Shown piece after piece: positions 7,331 through 16,698 of a stretch of DNA of 64,000 bases. Numbering within the stretch: the stretch's first letter is position 1; each line of letters begins with the position of its first letter. This DNA is from Brevundimonas pishanensis (GTDB lineage Bacteria; Pseudomonadota; Alphaproteobacteria; Caulobacterales; Caulobacteraceae). The stretch is from assembly GCF_022750635.1 (NCBI RefSeq), contig NZ_JAJKBG010000005.1, positions 186,001 to 250,000 of the forward strand. The letters run 5' to 3'. A program made the position numbers and the translations under genes. The notes beneath the pieces were generated by a model that had not been told where the DNA came from, did no database searches, and saw nothing but the letters and a program-made list of their open reading frames with translations.

Positions 7331-8737
7331 TTAGAAGCCCCACGCCTGACGGGCCGCTTCCAGTCGGGCCAGTTTGTCGTTCAGAGGTTGCCAGTCGTCG
7401 CGCTCGGCGATGGCGTCCCAGATGGCTTCGACCTCGTCGATAAGCATCTCTTCAGGCTCGGCCTTGCGGAACATCGGGTGCTCCAGACGCTCGGGGTTGT
7501 CCGGCTCGTGCTCCATCAGGGCATAGCGGAAGGCGTCGAAGGCCTCGCCCTGATAGCACTTGCCGCGCGGGCCGCCCAATGCGCGTGCCGACGACGAGAA
7601 GCCGCCAAACCAGTCGAAGAAGAGCGGCTCCCAGCGCAGTTCCTCGCCCTTTTCGCGCAGTAGCGCCAGCGTGCAGTCCATGAGGCGTTGGTCAGCGGCT
7701 TCCCCGACAGACTTCACACCAAGGCGCATCACGAAGGCGGCCCGCAGCTCGCGGATATAGGCGGGACCAAAGCCGTTGAGCGATGCCACCAGACCTTCGG
7801 AGTCGGCGATAAGCTTCAGGCAGCCTGCCAGTTGCGTCAGGTTCCAGAACACGGCTTCTGGCTGGCGCGCGAAGGCGTAGAGGCCGTCGTGGTCGAAATA
7901 GGCCGCGGTAAAGCCCGGCTCGTAGTGCGGCAGGAAGCGCCACGGGCCGTAGTCGAAGCTTTCGCCAGTCACATTCAGATTGTCGGTGTTCAGCACGCCG
8001 TGGACGAAACCTGCGGCGACCCAGCGGGCGCAGAGTTTGGCTTGCGCCTGTACGACTTCATGCAAGAAGCCCGCGGCATCGCCTTCGATCAGATGTGGAT
8101 AATAGTTGGCGCGGGCGTGTTCCACCAGTTCGGTCAGCTCGTCGCGACGGCTGTAATAGGCCGCGCGCTGGAAGGTGCCGAAGCGGATGTGGCTGTGCGA
8201 CAGGCGCACCATCACAGCTGAGCGGGTGGGGGACGGCTCGTCACCGCGCTCCAGTTCCTCGCCCGTCTCGACCAAGGACAGGATGCGGCAGGTCGGCACG
8301 CCAAGGCTTTCCAGCATGGCGGCGGCCAGGGCTTCGCGCATGCCGCCCTTGAGGGTCAGTCGGCCATCAGCGTGGCGGGAGAACGGGGTGATGCCCGAGC
8401 CCTTGGTTCCGAGATCCATCAGGCGGCCATCGGTGTCGCGCATCTGCGCGGCGAGGAAGCCGCGGCCATCGCCGATCTGCGGGTTGTAAACGCGGAACTG
8501 GTGGCCGTGATAAGCCATGGCGATCGGCTCGGGCTGGCCGGGCAGGGGCGCAAAGCGACCGAAGTGGGAAATCCATTCCTCGTCCGTCAGAGTATCCAGC
8601 CCGACCTCTGAGGCGGCACGGTTGTGGCGCAGGCGAAGTTCGGTCTTGGGAAACTCGGCGGCGGCAACCGTCTCGCCAAACTCGGTACCCAGTTGGGCAA
8701 AGCGGGGATCGGGGCGGTAGGTCGGGGAAACGGACAT
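7331..8737 (-). CDS. selO: SelO/YdiU family protein adenylyltransferase (pseudokinase fold, 468 aa)
   Basis: SelO transfers AMP from ATP to protein Ser/Thr/Tyr residues, using a kinase-like fold that binds ATP in flipped orientation. The signatures are MAYHGHQF, NPQIGDGRGFLAAQ, DLGTKGSGITPFSRHADGR and NTDNLNVTGESFDYGPWRFL, the last holding the metal-binding Asn and the DYG Asp. Family length is about 480 residues. The C-terminus ends ARLEAARQAWGF with no terminal cysteine or selenocysteine, unlike the characterised enzymes in which a C-terminal Cys forms a regulatory disulfide. The gene converges on the coiled-coil gene at 5962 with a gap of only 10 bp. Confidence 0.93.
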   Translation of the reverse strand: MSVSPTYRPDPRFAQLGTEFGETVAAAEFPKTELRLRHNRAASEVGLDTLTDEEWISHFGRFAPLPGQPEPIAMAYHGHQFRVYNPQIGDGRGFLAAQMRDTDGRLMDLGTKGSGITPFSRHADGRLTLKGGMREALAAAMLESLGVPTCRILSLVETGEELERGDEPSPTRSAVMVRLSHSHIRFGTFQRAAYYSRRDELTELVEHARANYYPHLIEGDAAGFLHEVVQAQAKLCARWVAAGFVHGVLNTDNLNVTGESFDYGPWRFLPHYEPGFTAAYFDHDGLYAFARQPEAVFWNLTQLAGCLKLIADSEGLVASLNGFGPAYIRELRAAFVMRLGVKSVGEAADQRLMDCTLALLREKGEELRWEPLFFDWFGGFSSSARALGGPRGKCYQGEAFDAFRYALMEHEPDNPERLEHPMFRKAEPEEMLIDEVEAIWDAIAERDDWQPLNDKLARLEAARQAWGF

Positions 8738-8739
8738 GA

Positions 8740-8966
8740 GGGGCAGATGGCCTATCCCATGGCGTTTCGCAATGTCGATAAGGGTTGAACCCCTGCGGTA
8801 GTGGGGTATTTATAGCGGTAGAGATCAGGCTCCGGTCCTGTGACGCCTTTGGGGCTGTCCGGATTGTGGGCCAGGCTGGCGCTTGTGCTTATGTGCGGCG
8901 AATCCGGTCCGGCGTCCGTCGATAACCTGACGCCACCCAAGTTTAACCGATTATCGGATCTCTGAC
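8740..8966 (+). promoter_or_regulatory. Structured leader region of nhaA, possible ion-responsive RNA
   Basis: The 227 bases before nhaA hold several self-complementary pairs: TCCGG (8831) with CCGGA (about 8859), and GGCGTC (8911-8916) with GACGCC (8929-8934). A small CCGA-TTA-TCGG hairpin (8947-8957) covers the only Shine-Dalgarno-like bases before the GTG. Lithium-responsive RNA classes (nhaA-I and nhaA-II motifs) precede nhaA genes, and I recall nhaA-II from Caulobacterales. I cannot match the consensus from memory, so the riboswitch reading is a hypothesis. Confidence 0.3.
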
Positions 8967-10157
8967 GTGGCCAAGAAACTCACACTCGACTTCCTCAAGA
9001 CGGAAGCCGCCTCCGGTGCCGCCCTCGGGCTGGCCGCGTTAGCGGCTTTGATCGTCGCCAACTCGCCCCTGTCGGCGGACTATTTCGCATGGCTGAAAAG
9101 CGTGCAGGTCCTGCAGATCGGGCCGCTGAGGCTGGAGGAGACGGTCGCCAACTGGATCAAGGAAGGCCTGATGGCGGTCTTCTTCCTCGTGGTGGGTCTG
9201 GAGATCAAATACGAGATATTAAAGGGCGAACTGAGCAACCCGAAGAAACTGGCCATGCCGATCATCGGCGCGCTGGGGGGTATGGTCGCACCGATCGGGA
9301 TCTATTTGCTGGTCAGCAATCTGTTGGGTGGGCCGCATGAGGGCTGGCCTATTCCGGTGGCAACCGACATTGCCTTTGCGCTGGCTGTTTTCGGCCTGGT
9401 CGGGCGCGGTTTGCCATCGTCCTTGCGGGTGTTCTTGCTGACCCTTGCGATTGTCGATGATCTGGGAGCCATTGCCCTGATTGCCGTGCTGTTCAGTCAG
9501 GGCGTTCAGTTGGTGCCGCTGCTCGGGGCTGTGGGCGTGCTAGCCGTGATGGCGGTGCTGGGACGCTGGCGACTGGCGGCGGCCTTCTGGTGCATCGGTT
9601 TTGCCGCGATGTGGTGGCTGACAGTGAAATCGGGCCTTTCGACATCGCTGGCGGCTGTGGCGTTTGCCGCGGTGGTACCGGTCAATCCGCGCCGCGAGAC
9701 GGGAGCCAGTCCTCTGCGCGACGCTATGCATGACCTGCATCCCTATGTTGCGTTCCTGGTCTTGCCGATCTTCGCCTTTGCCAAGGCAGGGGTCAGCTTC
9801 AGCGGGCTGTCTTTGGATCAGGCATTCGCGCCTCTGGTCATTGGCATCGCGCTGGGTCTGTTTTTGGGTAAGCAGATCGGTGTGTTCGGTGCGGCCTGGC
9901 TGGCCACGCGTCTGCGGTTGGCGGACAAGCCGACGGGGGCATCGTGGATGCAGCTTTATGGCGTGAGCATGCTTTGCGGCATCGGTTTCACAATGAGCCT
10001 GTTTATCGGCGCGCTGGCAGTGCCCGGAGCCGTGGATTCGCCCCAGCAGATCGAAGTGAAACTGGGCGTACTGGGTGGCTCCCTGTTGTCGGCCTGTGTG
10101 GGCGCGATCTTCCTTCATCTGGCGGCCCGCAGACGGCCAAAATCTGAACACGCATAG
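8967..10157 (+). CDS. nhaA: NhaA Na+(Li+)/H+ antiporter (396 aa)
   Basis: This inner-membrane antiporter exports Na+ or Li+ in exchange for protons and handles alkaline and salt stress. The length is typical and about 12 hydrophobic helices are visible. The TM4 motif PVATDIAFALAV carries the conserved Asp, and TM5 LAIVDDLGAIALIA holds the paired Asp residues that bind the ion. VFFLVVGLEIKYEI and GIGFTMSLFIG are also characteristic. The start is a GTG at 8967, with only a weak GGA upstream that may be hidden in a hairpin. The gene is monocistronic. A short hairpin follows the stop. Confidence 0.96.
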   Translation: MAKKLTLDFLKTEAASGAALGLAALAALIVANSPLSADYFAWLKSVQVLQIGPLRLEETVANWIKEGLMAVFFLVVGLEIKYEILKGELSNPKKLAMPIIGALGGMVAPIGIYLLVSNLLGGPHEGWPIPVATDIAFALAVFGLVGRGLPSSLRVFLLTLAIVDDLGAIALIAVLFSQGVQLVPLLGAVGVLAVMAVLGRWRLAAAFWCIGFAAMWWLTVKSGLSTSLAAVAFAAVVPVNPRRETGASPLRDAMHDLHPYVAFLVLPIFAFAKAGVSFSGLSLDQAFAPLVIGIALGLFLGKQIGVFGAAWLATRLRLADKPTGASWMQLYGVSMLCGIGFTMSLFIGALAVPGAVDSPQQIEVKLGVLGGSLLSACVGAIFLHLAARRRPKSEHA

Positions 10158-10163
10158 GTGGCG

Positions 10164-10182
10164 CGGGTCCGCTAAAGACCCG
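10164..10182 (+). terminator. Hairpin after nhaA (weak terminator candidate)
   Basis: A 6-bp stem (CGGGTC 10164-10169 with GACCCG 10177-10182) lies 7 bases after the nhaA stop. There is no T-tract, so intrinsic termination is doubtful. Confidence 0.3.
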
Positions 10183-10419
10183 TGAAACCTAAGAAAAAGT
10201 TACGCTACGTCAGGTAATTGTGTCTCATTGAGGCCACAGTCCGCCAAGTGATTAGAAAAAACATCGTTCAGCTAACACTGTAGCTTGTCGCTCTATGAGG
10301 CTTGCACTACCCAATTCAACTGAACCCGCACCGATTAAATGAGTGGGGGTCGAATTTGGGACAGGAAACGAGCGCGGTCGCCATCGACGCGGCCGGGCTG
10401 AGAAGCCGGGAGCCGTACT

Positions 10420-13014
10420 ATGAAATTTTCCACCAGACTGCGTTGCACTGCATCGATCGTTGCCTTCGGCGCGGCGGTCGGGGTCGCAGGTGCCGCATCC
10501 GCGCAAGATGCACCGACCTCGGTCGATGACATCATCGTCACCGCCCAGAAGCGCGAGCAGAGCCTGCAGGAAGTGCCGATCGTGGTCACGACCCTGTCGC
10601 AGGAAACCCTGCAAGGCGCGGGCGTGAAGGACATCAAGGACCTTCAGATCCTGACGCCGGGTATGACGGTGACCTCGACCCAGTCGGAAGCCTCGACCAC
10701 CGCCCGTATCCGCGGCGTGGGTACGGTGGGTGACAACCCGGGCCTGGAAAGCTCGGTCGGCGTCGTGATCGACGGTGTCTATCGTTCGCGTAACTCGGTC
10801 GGCTTCGGCGACCTGGGCGAGCTGAACCGCATCGAAGTTCTGAAGGGTCCGCAAGGTACCCTGTTCGGCAAGAACACCTCGGCAGGCGTGATCAACATCA
10901 TCACGGCCGCTCCGTCGTTCGTGCCGGAGTTCAATCTGGAAGCCACCGCCGGTAACTTTGGCGCATGGGGCGTGACCGGATCGGTCACCGGTCCGATCAC
11001 CGACAACATCGCCGGTCGCCTATATCTGGGTACCCGCAAGCGTGACGGTTACTACGACGTGGTCACCGGCAATGGCCCGCGCGAAGCTACCGACGACCAG
11101 AACCAGGATTTCTGGACCGCACGTGGTCAACTGCTGATCCTGCCGTCGGACGATGTGTCGATCCGACTGATCGCGGACTATACCAAGCGTGACGAATACT
11201 GCTGCGTGGCCGTTCAAAACCGCGTCGGCCCGACCTATGCCCTCGTGCAAGCTCTGGGCGGTCAGATTGCCGCTCCGGTCGCAGGCTTCGGCGAAACGCC
11301 CTTCACCCGCACCGCCTATTCCAACCGCGGCACCGACCAGACCATGGAAGACATGGGCCTGTCGGCAGAAGTGAACATCGACATCCCGTCGTGGAACGCA
11401 ACCTTCACCTCGCTCACCTCGTGGCGCGCGTGGGAAGGTACCAACGGCATGGACCTCGATTACTCCACGCTGGATAACATGTACCGCGAGAACAACGGCG
11501 GTTACGGCTATTCGCTGGACAACATCACGCAGGAAATCCGTCTGGCCGGTTCGACCGACAAGCTGGACTGGCTGGTCGGTGCGTTCGCTACCCGCGAGCA
11601 AATCCGCCGTGATGACTCGTACTACTATGGCGCGACCTACACGCCGTTCCTGTCGCTGCTGCTGACGTCGTCGCTGAATGCAGCCAATCCGGCCGTGCCG
11701 ATCAGCCCGAACATCATCGGCTGCCTGACCCGTCCGGGCCAGACCGCTACGACGCTGGGCGGCTGCATGCTGACGGGCGGCATGGCACCTGCGGGTCCGA
11801 CGGCTCCGACCGGTCCGGTCTTCGCACCGGGTCACGGCGTGCAGGACCTGTACACCCAGACCACCCAGTCGTTCGCGCTGTTCACCAACAACACCTGGCG
11901 CGTGACCGAGCAGTTCGATCTGACGCTGGGTCTGCGTTACACGCTGGACGAAAAGAACCTGAACGGCCTGCAGCGTAACATCGGCACCAATGGTCTGGCC
12001 TGCGCCAGCGCCATCGGTAACGCAGGCGCTCTGGCCGGCGTCGTGGGCGCTGCGGCGAGCACTCTGGTGGGCAACCTGTGCCTTCCGTGGGCGAACCCGC
12101 TGTATAACAACCGCACGATCTCGGAGAAGTTCGACGACGGCGAACTGAGCGGCACCTTCAAGGCCAGCTACAAGTTCAACGACAGCGTCATGCTCTACGG
12201 TTCGTACGCCAAGGGCTATAAGTCCTTCGGCTACAACATGGACCGCGTGCAGACCGGTATCACGCCGAACGCGTCGCTGCTGTTCCCGTCGGAAACGGTC
12301 GACTCCTTCGAAGTCGGTCTGAAGAACACCCTGTTCAACCGTAAGGTCCTGCTGAACGTCACCTACTTCGACCAGACGTTCGAAGACTTCCAGCTGAACA
12401 CCTTCCTCGGCACCGCCTTTGTGGTGGAATCGATCCCGGAACTGACCTCGCGCGGCGTTGACGCCGACTTCGCTTGGTTCACTCCGGTCGAAGGTCTGGT
12501 CCTGGCCGGTGGTGTGACCTACGCCGAAACCAAGTACGGCGACTTCACTGCTGCCGATATGACGGTACCGGGCAACTTCCCGCAACTGTCGCTGCTGCCG
12601 GGGGCAACGGCATCGTTCGCTCCGGAATGGTCGCTCACGGGCTCGATCGCCTTTGACCGCGCCATCGGCAACGGTCTGCGCGCAGGCTTCAACCTGACCG
12701 GCAAGTACATGACCGAGTTCAACACCGGTTCGGACCTGCTGCCGTGGAAGATGCAGGATGCGTTCGGTGTCGTGAACGGTCGCATCACCATTGGCTCCGA
12801 GGATGACAAGTGGGCGCTGGAGCTGTGGGGCCAAAACATCACCGACACCGAGTACAAGCAGGTGTCGATCAACCAACCGCTGATGGGTTCGGCCTTCCAG
12901 ACCAGCCTTCAGTCGAACGGCTCCTACTATGATCCGGCACGGGACACCCAGACGTACGCTTCCTTCCTTGGGCAACCGCGTACCTATGGCCTGACGCTGC
13001 GCCTGCGTTACTGA
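10420..13014 (+). CDS. TonB-dependent outer-membrane receptor (864 aa)
   Basis: This is an energy-coupled outer-membrane transporter for an unidentified large nutrient. It has a signal peptide (residues 1-29, ending GAASAQ), a TonB box (DDIIVTAQK, about 37-45), a plug domain (about 55-165, with IRGVGTVGDNPG and EVLKGPQGTLFGKNTSAGVINI), and a barrel to the C-terminal aromatic residue (YGLTLRLRY). There is no STN signalling domain. Cysteine pairs lie in predicted extracellular loops (YCCVA; CLTRP...GGCML; CASAIG...NLCLPW). It stands alone with its own terminator and no adjacent regulator or enzyme, so the substrate cannot be inferred. Gly-Ala-rich extracellular insertions are present around residue 530. 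Confidence 0.95.
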   Translation: MKFSTRLRCTASIVAFGAAVGVAGAASAQDAPTSVDDIIVTAQKREQSLQEVPIVVTTLSQETLQGAGVKDIKDLQILTPGMTVTSTQSEASTTARIRGVGTVGDNPGLESSVGVVIDGVYRSRNSVGFGDLGELNRIEVLKGPQGTLFGKNTSAGVINIITAAPSFVPEFNLEATAGNFGAWGVTGSVTGPITDNIAGRLYLGTRKRDGYYDVVTGNGPREATDDQNQDFWTARGQLLILPSDDVSIRLIADYTKRDEYCCVAVQNRVGPTYALVQALGGQIAAPVAGFGETPFTRTAYSNRGTDQTMEDMGLSAEVNIDIPSWNATFTSLTSWRAWEGTNGMDLDYSTLDNMYRENNGGYGYSLDNITQEIRLAGSTDKLDWLVGAFATREQIRRDDSYYYGATYTPFLSLLLTSSLNAANPAVPISPNIIGCLTRPGQTATTLGGCMLTGGMAPAGPTAPTGPVFAPGHGVQDLYTQTTQSFALFTNNTWRVTEQFDLTLGLRYTLDEKNLNGLQRNIGTNGLACASAIGNAGALAGVVGAAASTLVGNLCLPWANPLYNNRTISEKFDDGELSGTFKASYKFNDSVMLYGSYAKGYKSFGYNMDRVQTGITPNASLLFPSETVDSFEVGLKNTLFNRKVLLNVTYFDQTFEDFQLNTFLGTAFVVESIPELTSRGVDADFAWFTPVEGLVLAGGVTYAETKYGDFTAADMTVPGNFPQLSLLPGATASFAPEWSLTGSIAFDRAIGNGLRAGFNLTGKYMTEFNTGSDLLPWKMQDAFGVVNGRITIGSEDDKWALELWGQNITDTEYKQVSINQPLMGSAFQTSLQSNGSYYDPARDTQTYASFLGQPRTYGLTLRLRY

Positions 13015-13038
13015 TCCCGTTAAACTATCGAGCAACTG

Positions 13039-13066
13039 GCGGCCGGAGCGATCCGGCCGCTTTTTT
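13039..13066 (+). terminator. Intrinsic terminator after the TonB receptor
   Basis: An 8-bp stem (gcggccgg / ccggccgc) with a 6-base loop is followed directly by six Ts. Confidence 0.9.
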
Positions 13067-13072
13067 CTTTGC

Positions 13073-13525
13073 CTAGAGCGCGAGTTCGAACTGCTCGCAA
13101 ACGATCAGCAGATCGCCGTCGACCGTGATACCGCTGCCGGCCAATGCACGGCGGTAATAGGCCTCATGGGCCTGACGCCACCATGCGAGCGTCTTGTCGC
13201 CTTCGCCCTCGCGCATTGCAAAGGCCTCATCCACATCGTCCAGTCGCCGGATTTCGACGTGTGTGGTGCGAATAACGGCGACGGCCTTGCCATCCCATCG
13301 CGTCACGATCGAGACGTCGCCGACGACGGGCTGGCGCATACCGGACAACTCCAGTTCCGCGACCGATGCTGCGGTGGCGCGCTTGATCCCGGAAACCACC
13401 AGATCGGCGCACATGTCGGCGTCCTCGCGGTTGTCGCAGAAGTGGAAGCACTCATAGGGCGCTTCGGGCGCATAGGGATGGCAGGCCCGATACCGGCCCC
13501 ACATCTGTCTGGCAGAAGGTGTCAT
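13073..13525 (-). CDS. ASCH-domain protein (150 aa)
   Basis: The protein has an ASCH fold, a PUA-like beta-barrel linked to RNA binding or modified-nucleoside hydrolysis. Visible are the family GIKxxT motif (SGIKRATAASVAELELS, about 46-62), VGDVSIVTRWDGKAVAVIRTT, the R(R)LDDVDEAFAMREGEG segment and a C-terminal VCEQFELAL strand. Its length is typical of the single-domain bacterial group. It lies just downstream of the RND pump operon on the same strand, but a terminator separates them. The precise substrate is unknown. Confidence 0.85.
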   Translation of the reverse strand: MTPSARQMWGRYRACHPYAPEAPYECFHFCDNREDADMCADLVVSGIKRATAASVAELELSGMRQPVVGDVSIVTRWDGKAVAVIRTTHVEIRRLDDVDEAFAMREGEGDKTLAWWRQAHEAYYRRALAGSGITVDGDLLIVCEQFELAL

Positions 13526-13540
13526 GCCTCACGGCCTCGG

Positions 13541-13580
13541 TAAAAAGAAAGCCCCCGACCAGCTGGGCGGGGGCTTTCGG
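13541..13580 (-). terminator. Intrinsic terminator after the RND permease gene
   Basis: A long GC stem (gaaagcccccgacc / ggcgggggctttc with a short agctg loop) is followed on the minus strand by TTTCTTTTT. It lies between the permease stop and the ASCH gene. Confidence 0.85.
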
Positions 13581-13593
13581 AGTTAGGTCAGGG

Positions 13594-16500
13594 TCAGTAT
13601 TTGCTGATCGATTGTCCGTCAGCGCCCTGTTTCTGGCTTGCGAACGCGCGGTTCAGCAGGCGGCGGAAGAAGTGGGCGATGTCATCCACGATTGTAAACA
13701 CTGCCGGAATGTAGAGCAGTGACAGGAAGGTCGAGGAGATCAGGCCAAAGAGCACCGCCACGGCCATGGGCGAGCGGAACTCGACGTCGGCACCGATGCC
13801 GATGGCGATGGGCACCATACCCGCGCCCATGGCGAAGGTGGTCATCAGGATGGGACGCGCCCGTTTGTGGGCGGCGTCCATAATGGCTTCATATCGGGTC
13901 AAGCCGTCGCGTTCGGCCATGATGATGTAGTCCACCAACAGGATCGAGTTCTTGGCGGCAATACCCATCAGCATCAGCACGCCGATCAGTGCCGACATGG
14001 AGAAGCTCTTGTCCATCATTACAAGGCCGAGGATCGCACCACCGATGGCGAGAGGCAGCGCCGCCATAATGGTGATCGGATAGGCGAAGGATTTGAACAA
14101 CAGGGTCAGCACCGCATACATCAGCAAAATACCGCTGAGGAAGGCGATGCCGAAGCCGATCAGCATCTCCTGGATGAACTCCTGATCGCCTGCGGGAATC
14201 TGGCGGACGCCATCGGGCAGGTTCCTGACGGACTCCAAACGCTGCACGGCCTGGGCTGCTGCACCGGTTGTGATACCGTTCAACTCGGCCTTGATAGAGA
14301 CGACGCGAGAGCGGTCGCGACGCGCCACACTGGCGGGACCGGCACCGAACTCGACATCGGCCACGGCGCTCAGTGGCACGGTAGCACCGGAGGCGGTCGG
14401 AACACGCAGATTCTGGATCACCGACAGGTCTTCGCGTGCCTGTTCGGTCAGTTGCAGGCGGATCGGGATCTGGCGGTCGCCAAGGTTGAACTTGGGCAAG
14501 TTCTGGTCGACGTCGCCGATGGTGGCAACACGCACCGCCTGCGAGATCGAACCTGCGGACACACCCAGCAAGGCGGCTTCGTCAGGTCTCGGTGTGACAA
14601 CGATTTCAGGACGCGCAATTGCCGAGGTGTTGACCACATTGGCCAGGCCGGGAACGCGTTTCATATCGTCCTCGACTTTGCGGGCGACCTGATCCAATAC
14701 GGCAGGATCGTCACCGAGAAGCGCGAACTCGTAGCTGGTCCCGTCACCCGGACCGCCGCCCTGCTGGGCGATGCCCGCGCGTACACGAGCGCCCGGAATC
14801 TTCTTCAGCTCGTCGACCATGACGCGCTGGAACTCCTGCTGGCTGAGTTCGCGGTCGCCCTTGGGCACCATGTCGGCGAAGACATTGGCCTGCGTCACTT
14901 CCTGACCGCCGATGGCGGCGTAGACCGAGACGACCTCCGGGCGGGCGTTCAACTGGCGGCTGACGTTCTGAACGATGGCGTCTGTCTGGCGCAGGGTCGA
15001 GCCGGGTGGCAGTTCGATCTGGAACGCCGCGCGGCCTTCGTCGGCCGGCGACATGAACTCGAACGACATCTTGGTCACGATGGCCGTAGCGAACGAGCCG
15101 ACGAGGAACAGCGCCCCGAACCCAAACACGGCCCAGCGGAACTTCAGGCACCATTCCAGTGCGCGCAGATAACCCGGCATCCACTTGGGATCCTTGTCCT
15201 CGTGCTTGGTGTGCTTGAGCAGATAGGCGGCCATCAGCGGGGTCAGGGTACGGGCGACCACCAGCGAGAAGAAAACCGAGATACAGGCTGCCAGAGCGAA
15301 CGCCTTGAAGAACTGTCCGATGATGCCGGGCATGAAACCGACAGGCGCGAACACGGCGATGATGGTGCCGGTGGTCGCGACAACGGCCAGACCGATTTCG
15401 TCAGCGGCCTCGAAGGCCGCGTCATAAGGCGGTTTGCCATCGCGCATGTGCCGTACGATGTTCTCGATTTCCACGATGGCGTCATCGACGAGAATGCCGA
15501 TGGTCAGGGACAGCGCCAGCAGCGTGACCACGTTCAGTGACTGGTCCATCGGGGCGAGGAAGGCGAATGTGGGGATCAGCGACAGCGGCATGGCCGTGGC
15601 GGCGATGAGCGTCGCACGCCAGTCACGCAGGAAGATGAACACCACCAGCACAGCCAGAGCCGCACCCAGTGCCAGTGCCTCCAGGGAGGCCATATAGGAT
15701 TCTTCGATATATTTGACCGAGGAGGTGACCTCTTCGATGGTCAGCTGGCCTTTATGCTCTTCGTTGAGCTTCTCGATTTCCTGACGGACTTTTTCCGAGA
15801 CCTTGACCTCGGAGGCGGTGCGCGAGCGCAGGAAGCCGAAGGTGACCGCTTCTTGTCCGTTGTAGCGGGCCAGACGGCGCGGCTCGCCCCACTTGTCGAC
15901 AACCTGACCAAGGTCTTCGAGACGCACGCTACGGCCATTGCCGAGCGGGACAAGCGTGCCGGCCAGTTGCTCCAGCGAGGTGGCCGAACCGATGGTACGG
16001 ACAGAACGCTCGGAGCCTGCGACGGTCACACGGCCCCCGGGCAGGTTGTTGTTTACGTTGACCAGTGCCTGACTGACCTGCGCGGCGGTGACGCCGTAGG
16101 CTGCCAGACGTTGCGGGTCCAGTTCCACGCGGATTTCGCGGTCCACACCGCCCGAGCGGTTCACTTCGCCGACGCCGCCCAGACCCAGCAGGCGCTTGGA
16201 GACATCGTTATCGATGAACCAGCTAATCTGCTCGGGCGACATGGTGTTGGAGCGCACCACATAGGTGATCAAGGCGTCACCGGTGATGTCCACGCGGGTG
16301 ACCGTCGGCTCCTGCATGTCTTGAGGCAGGGTGCCGCGAACCGTGCTCATGGCGTTGCGCACGTCATTGGTCGCGCGCTCGGTGTCGGTGCCCAACTCGA
16401 ACTCGATCATGGTGGTCGAGACGCCGTCGGAGACGTTGGAATAGATGTTCTTCACGCCCGATAGACCGGCCAGCGAGTCCTCGATGACGCGGGTGACCTG

Positions 16501-16686
16501 GACCTCCATTTCGGACGGCGCGGCACCCGGACGGGCGGCCACGACGTTCACCAGCGGGAAGTCGATGTCGGGGTTGTTGTTGATCCGCATCGACGAGAAG
16601 CCGACGATCCCTGCGAGGGTCAGCAGGGTGAACAGCAGGATGATGGGGATCGGGTTTTTAATCGCCCAGGACGAAATCTGGTTCAT
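13594..16686 (-). CDS. RND-family efflux pump permease (1030 aa)
   Basis: This is the inner-membrane proton/drug antiporter subunit of a tripartite efflux pump (HAE-1 type). The architecture is complete: TM1 near residues 9-30, two large periplasmic loops, and about 12 TM helices. TM4 carries the proton-relay Asp pair in GILVDDAIVEIENIVRHM, and SAVADVEFGAGPASVARRDRSR and GIAAKNSILLVDYI are typical. The start ATG at 16686 has AAGG upstream. It lies 12 bp after the periplasmic adaptor gene, forming a two-gene operon. No TolC-type outer-membrane gene is present, so a channel must be supplied from elsewhere. Drug specificity cannot be inferred. Confidence 0.95.
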   Translation of the reverse strand: MNQISSWAIKNPIPIILLFTLLTLAGIVGFSSMRINNNPDIDFPLVNVVAARPGAAPSEMEVQVTRVIEDSLAGLSGVKNIYSNVSDGVSTTMIEFELGTDTERATNDVRNAMSTVRGTLPQDMQEPTVTRVDITGDALITYVVRSNTMSPEQISWFIDNDVSKRLLGLGGVGEVNRSGGVDREIRVELDPQRLAAYGVTAAQVSQALVNVNNNLPGGRVTVAGSERSVRTIGSATSLEQLAGTLVPLGNGRSVRLEDLGQVVDKWGEPRRLARYNGQEAVTFGFLRSRTASEVKVSEKVRQEIEKLNEEHKGQLTIEEVTSSVKYIEESYMASLEALALGAALAVLVVFIFLRDWRATLIAATAMPLSLIPTFAFLAPMDQSLNVVTLLALSLTIGILVDDAIVEIENIVRHMRDGKPPYDAAFEAADEIGLAVVATTGTIIAVFAPVGFMPGIIGQFFKAFALAACISVFFSLVVARTLTPLMAAYLLKHTKHEDKDPKWMPGYLRALEWCLKFRWAVFGFGALFLVGSFATAIVTKMSFEFMSPADEGRAAFQIELPPGSTLRQTDAIVQNVSRQLNARPEVVSVYAAIGGQEVTQANVFADMVPKGDRELSQQEFQRVMVDELKKIPGARVRAGIAQQGGGPGDGTSYEFALLGDDPAVLDQVARKVEDDMKRVPGLANVVNTSAIARPEIVVTPRPDEAALLGVSAGSISQAVRVATIGDVDQNLPKFNLGDRQIPIRLQLTEQAREDLSVIQNLRVPTASGATVPLSAVADVEFGAGPASVARRDRSRVVSIKAELNGITTGAAAQAVQRLESVRNLPDGVRQIPAGDQEFIQEMLIGFGIAFLSGILLMYAVLTLLFKSFAYPITIMAALPLAIGGAILGLVMMDKSFSMSALIGVLMLMGIAAKNSILLVDYIIMAERDGLTRYEAIMDAAHKRARPILMTTFAMGAGMVPIAIGIGADVEFRSPMAVAVLFGLISSTFLSLLYIPAVFTIVDDIAHFFRRLLNRAFASQKQGADGQSISKY

Positions 16687-16698
16687 CGGTGTGATGCC

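Noticed and set aside
8752..8940. A 62-codon minus-strand frame in the nhaA leader
   Set aside because: No ribosome binding site, irregular composition; the region is better explained as the nhaA leader.
11020..13035. A 671-codon antisense open frame opposite the TonB receptor
   Set aside because: Long antisense frames are common in GC-rich coding DNA; it lacks domains and opposes a well-supported gene.
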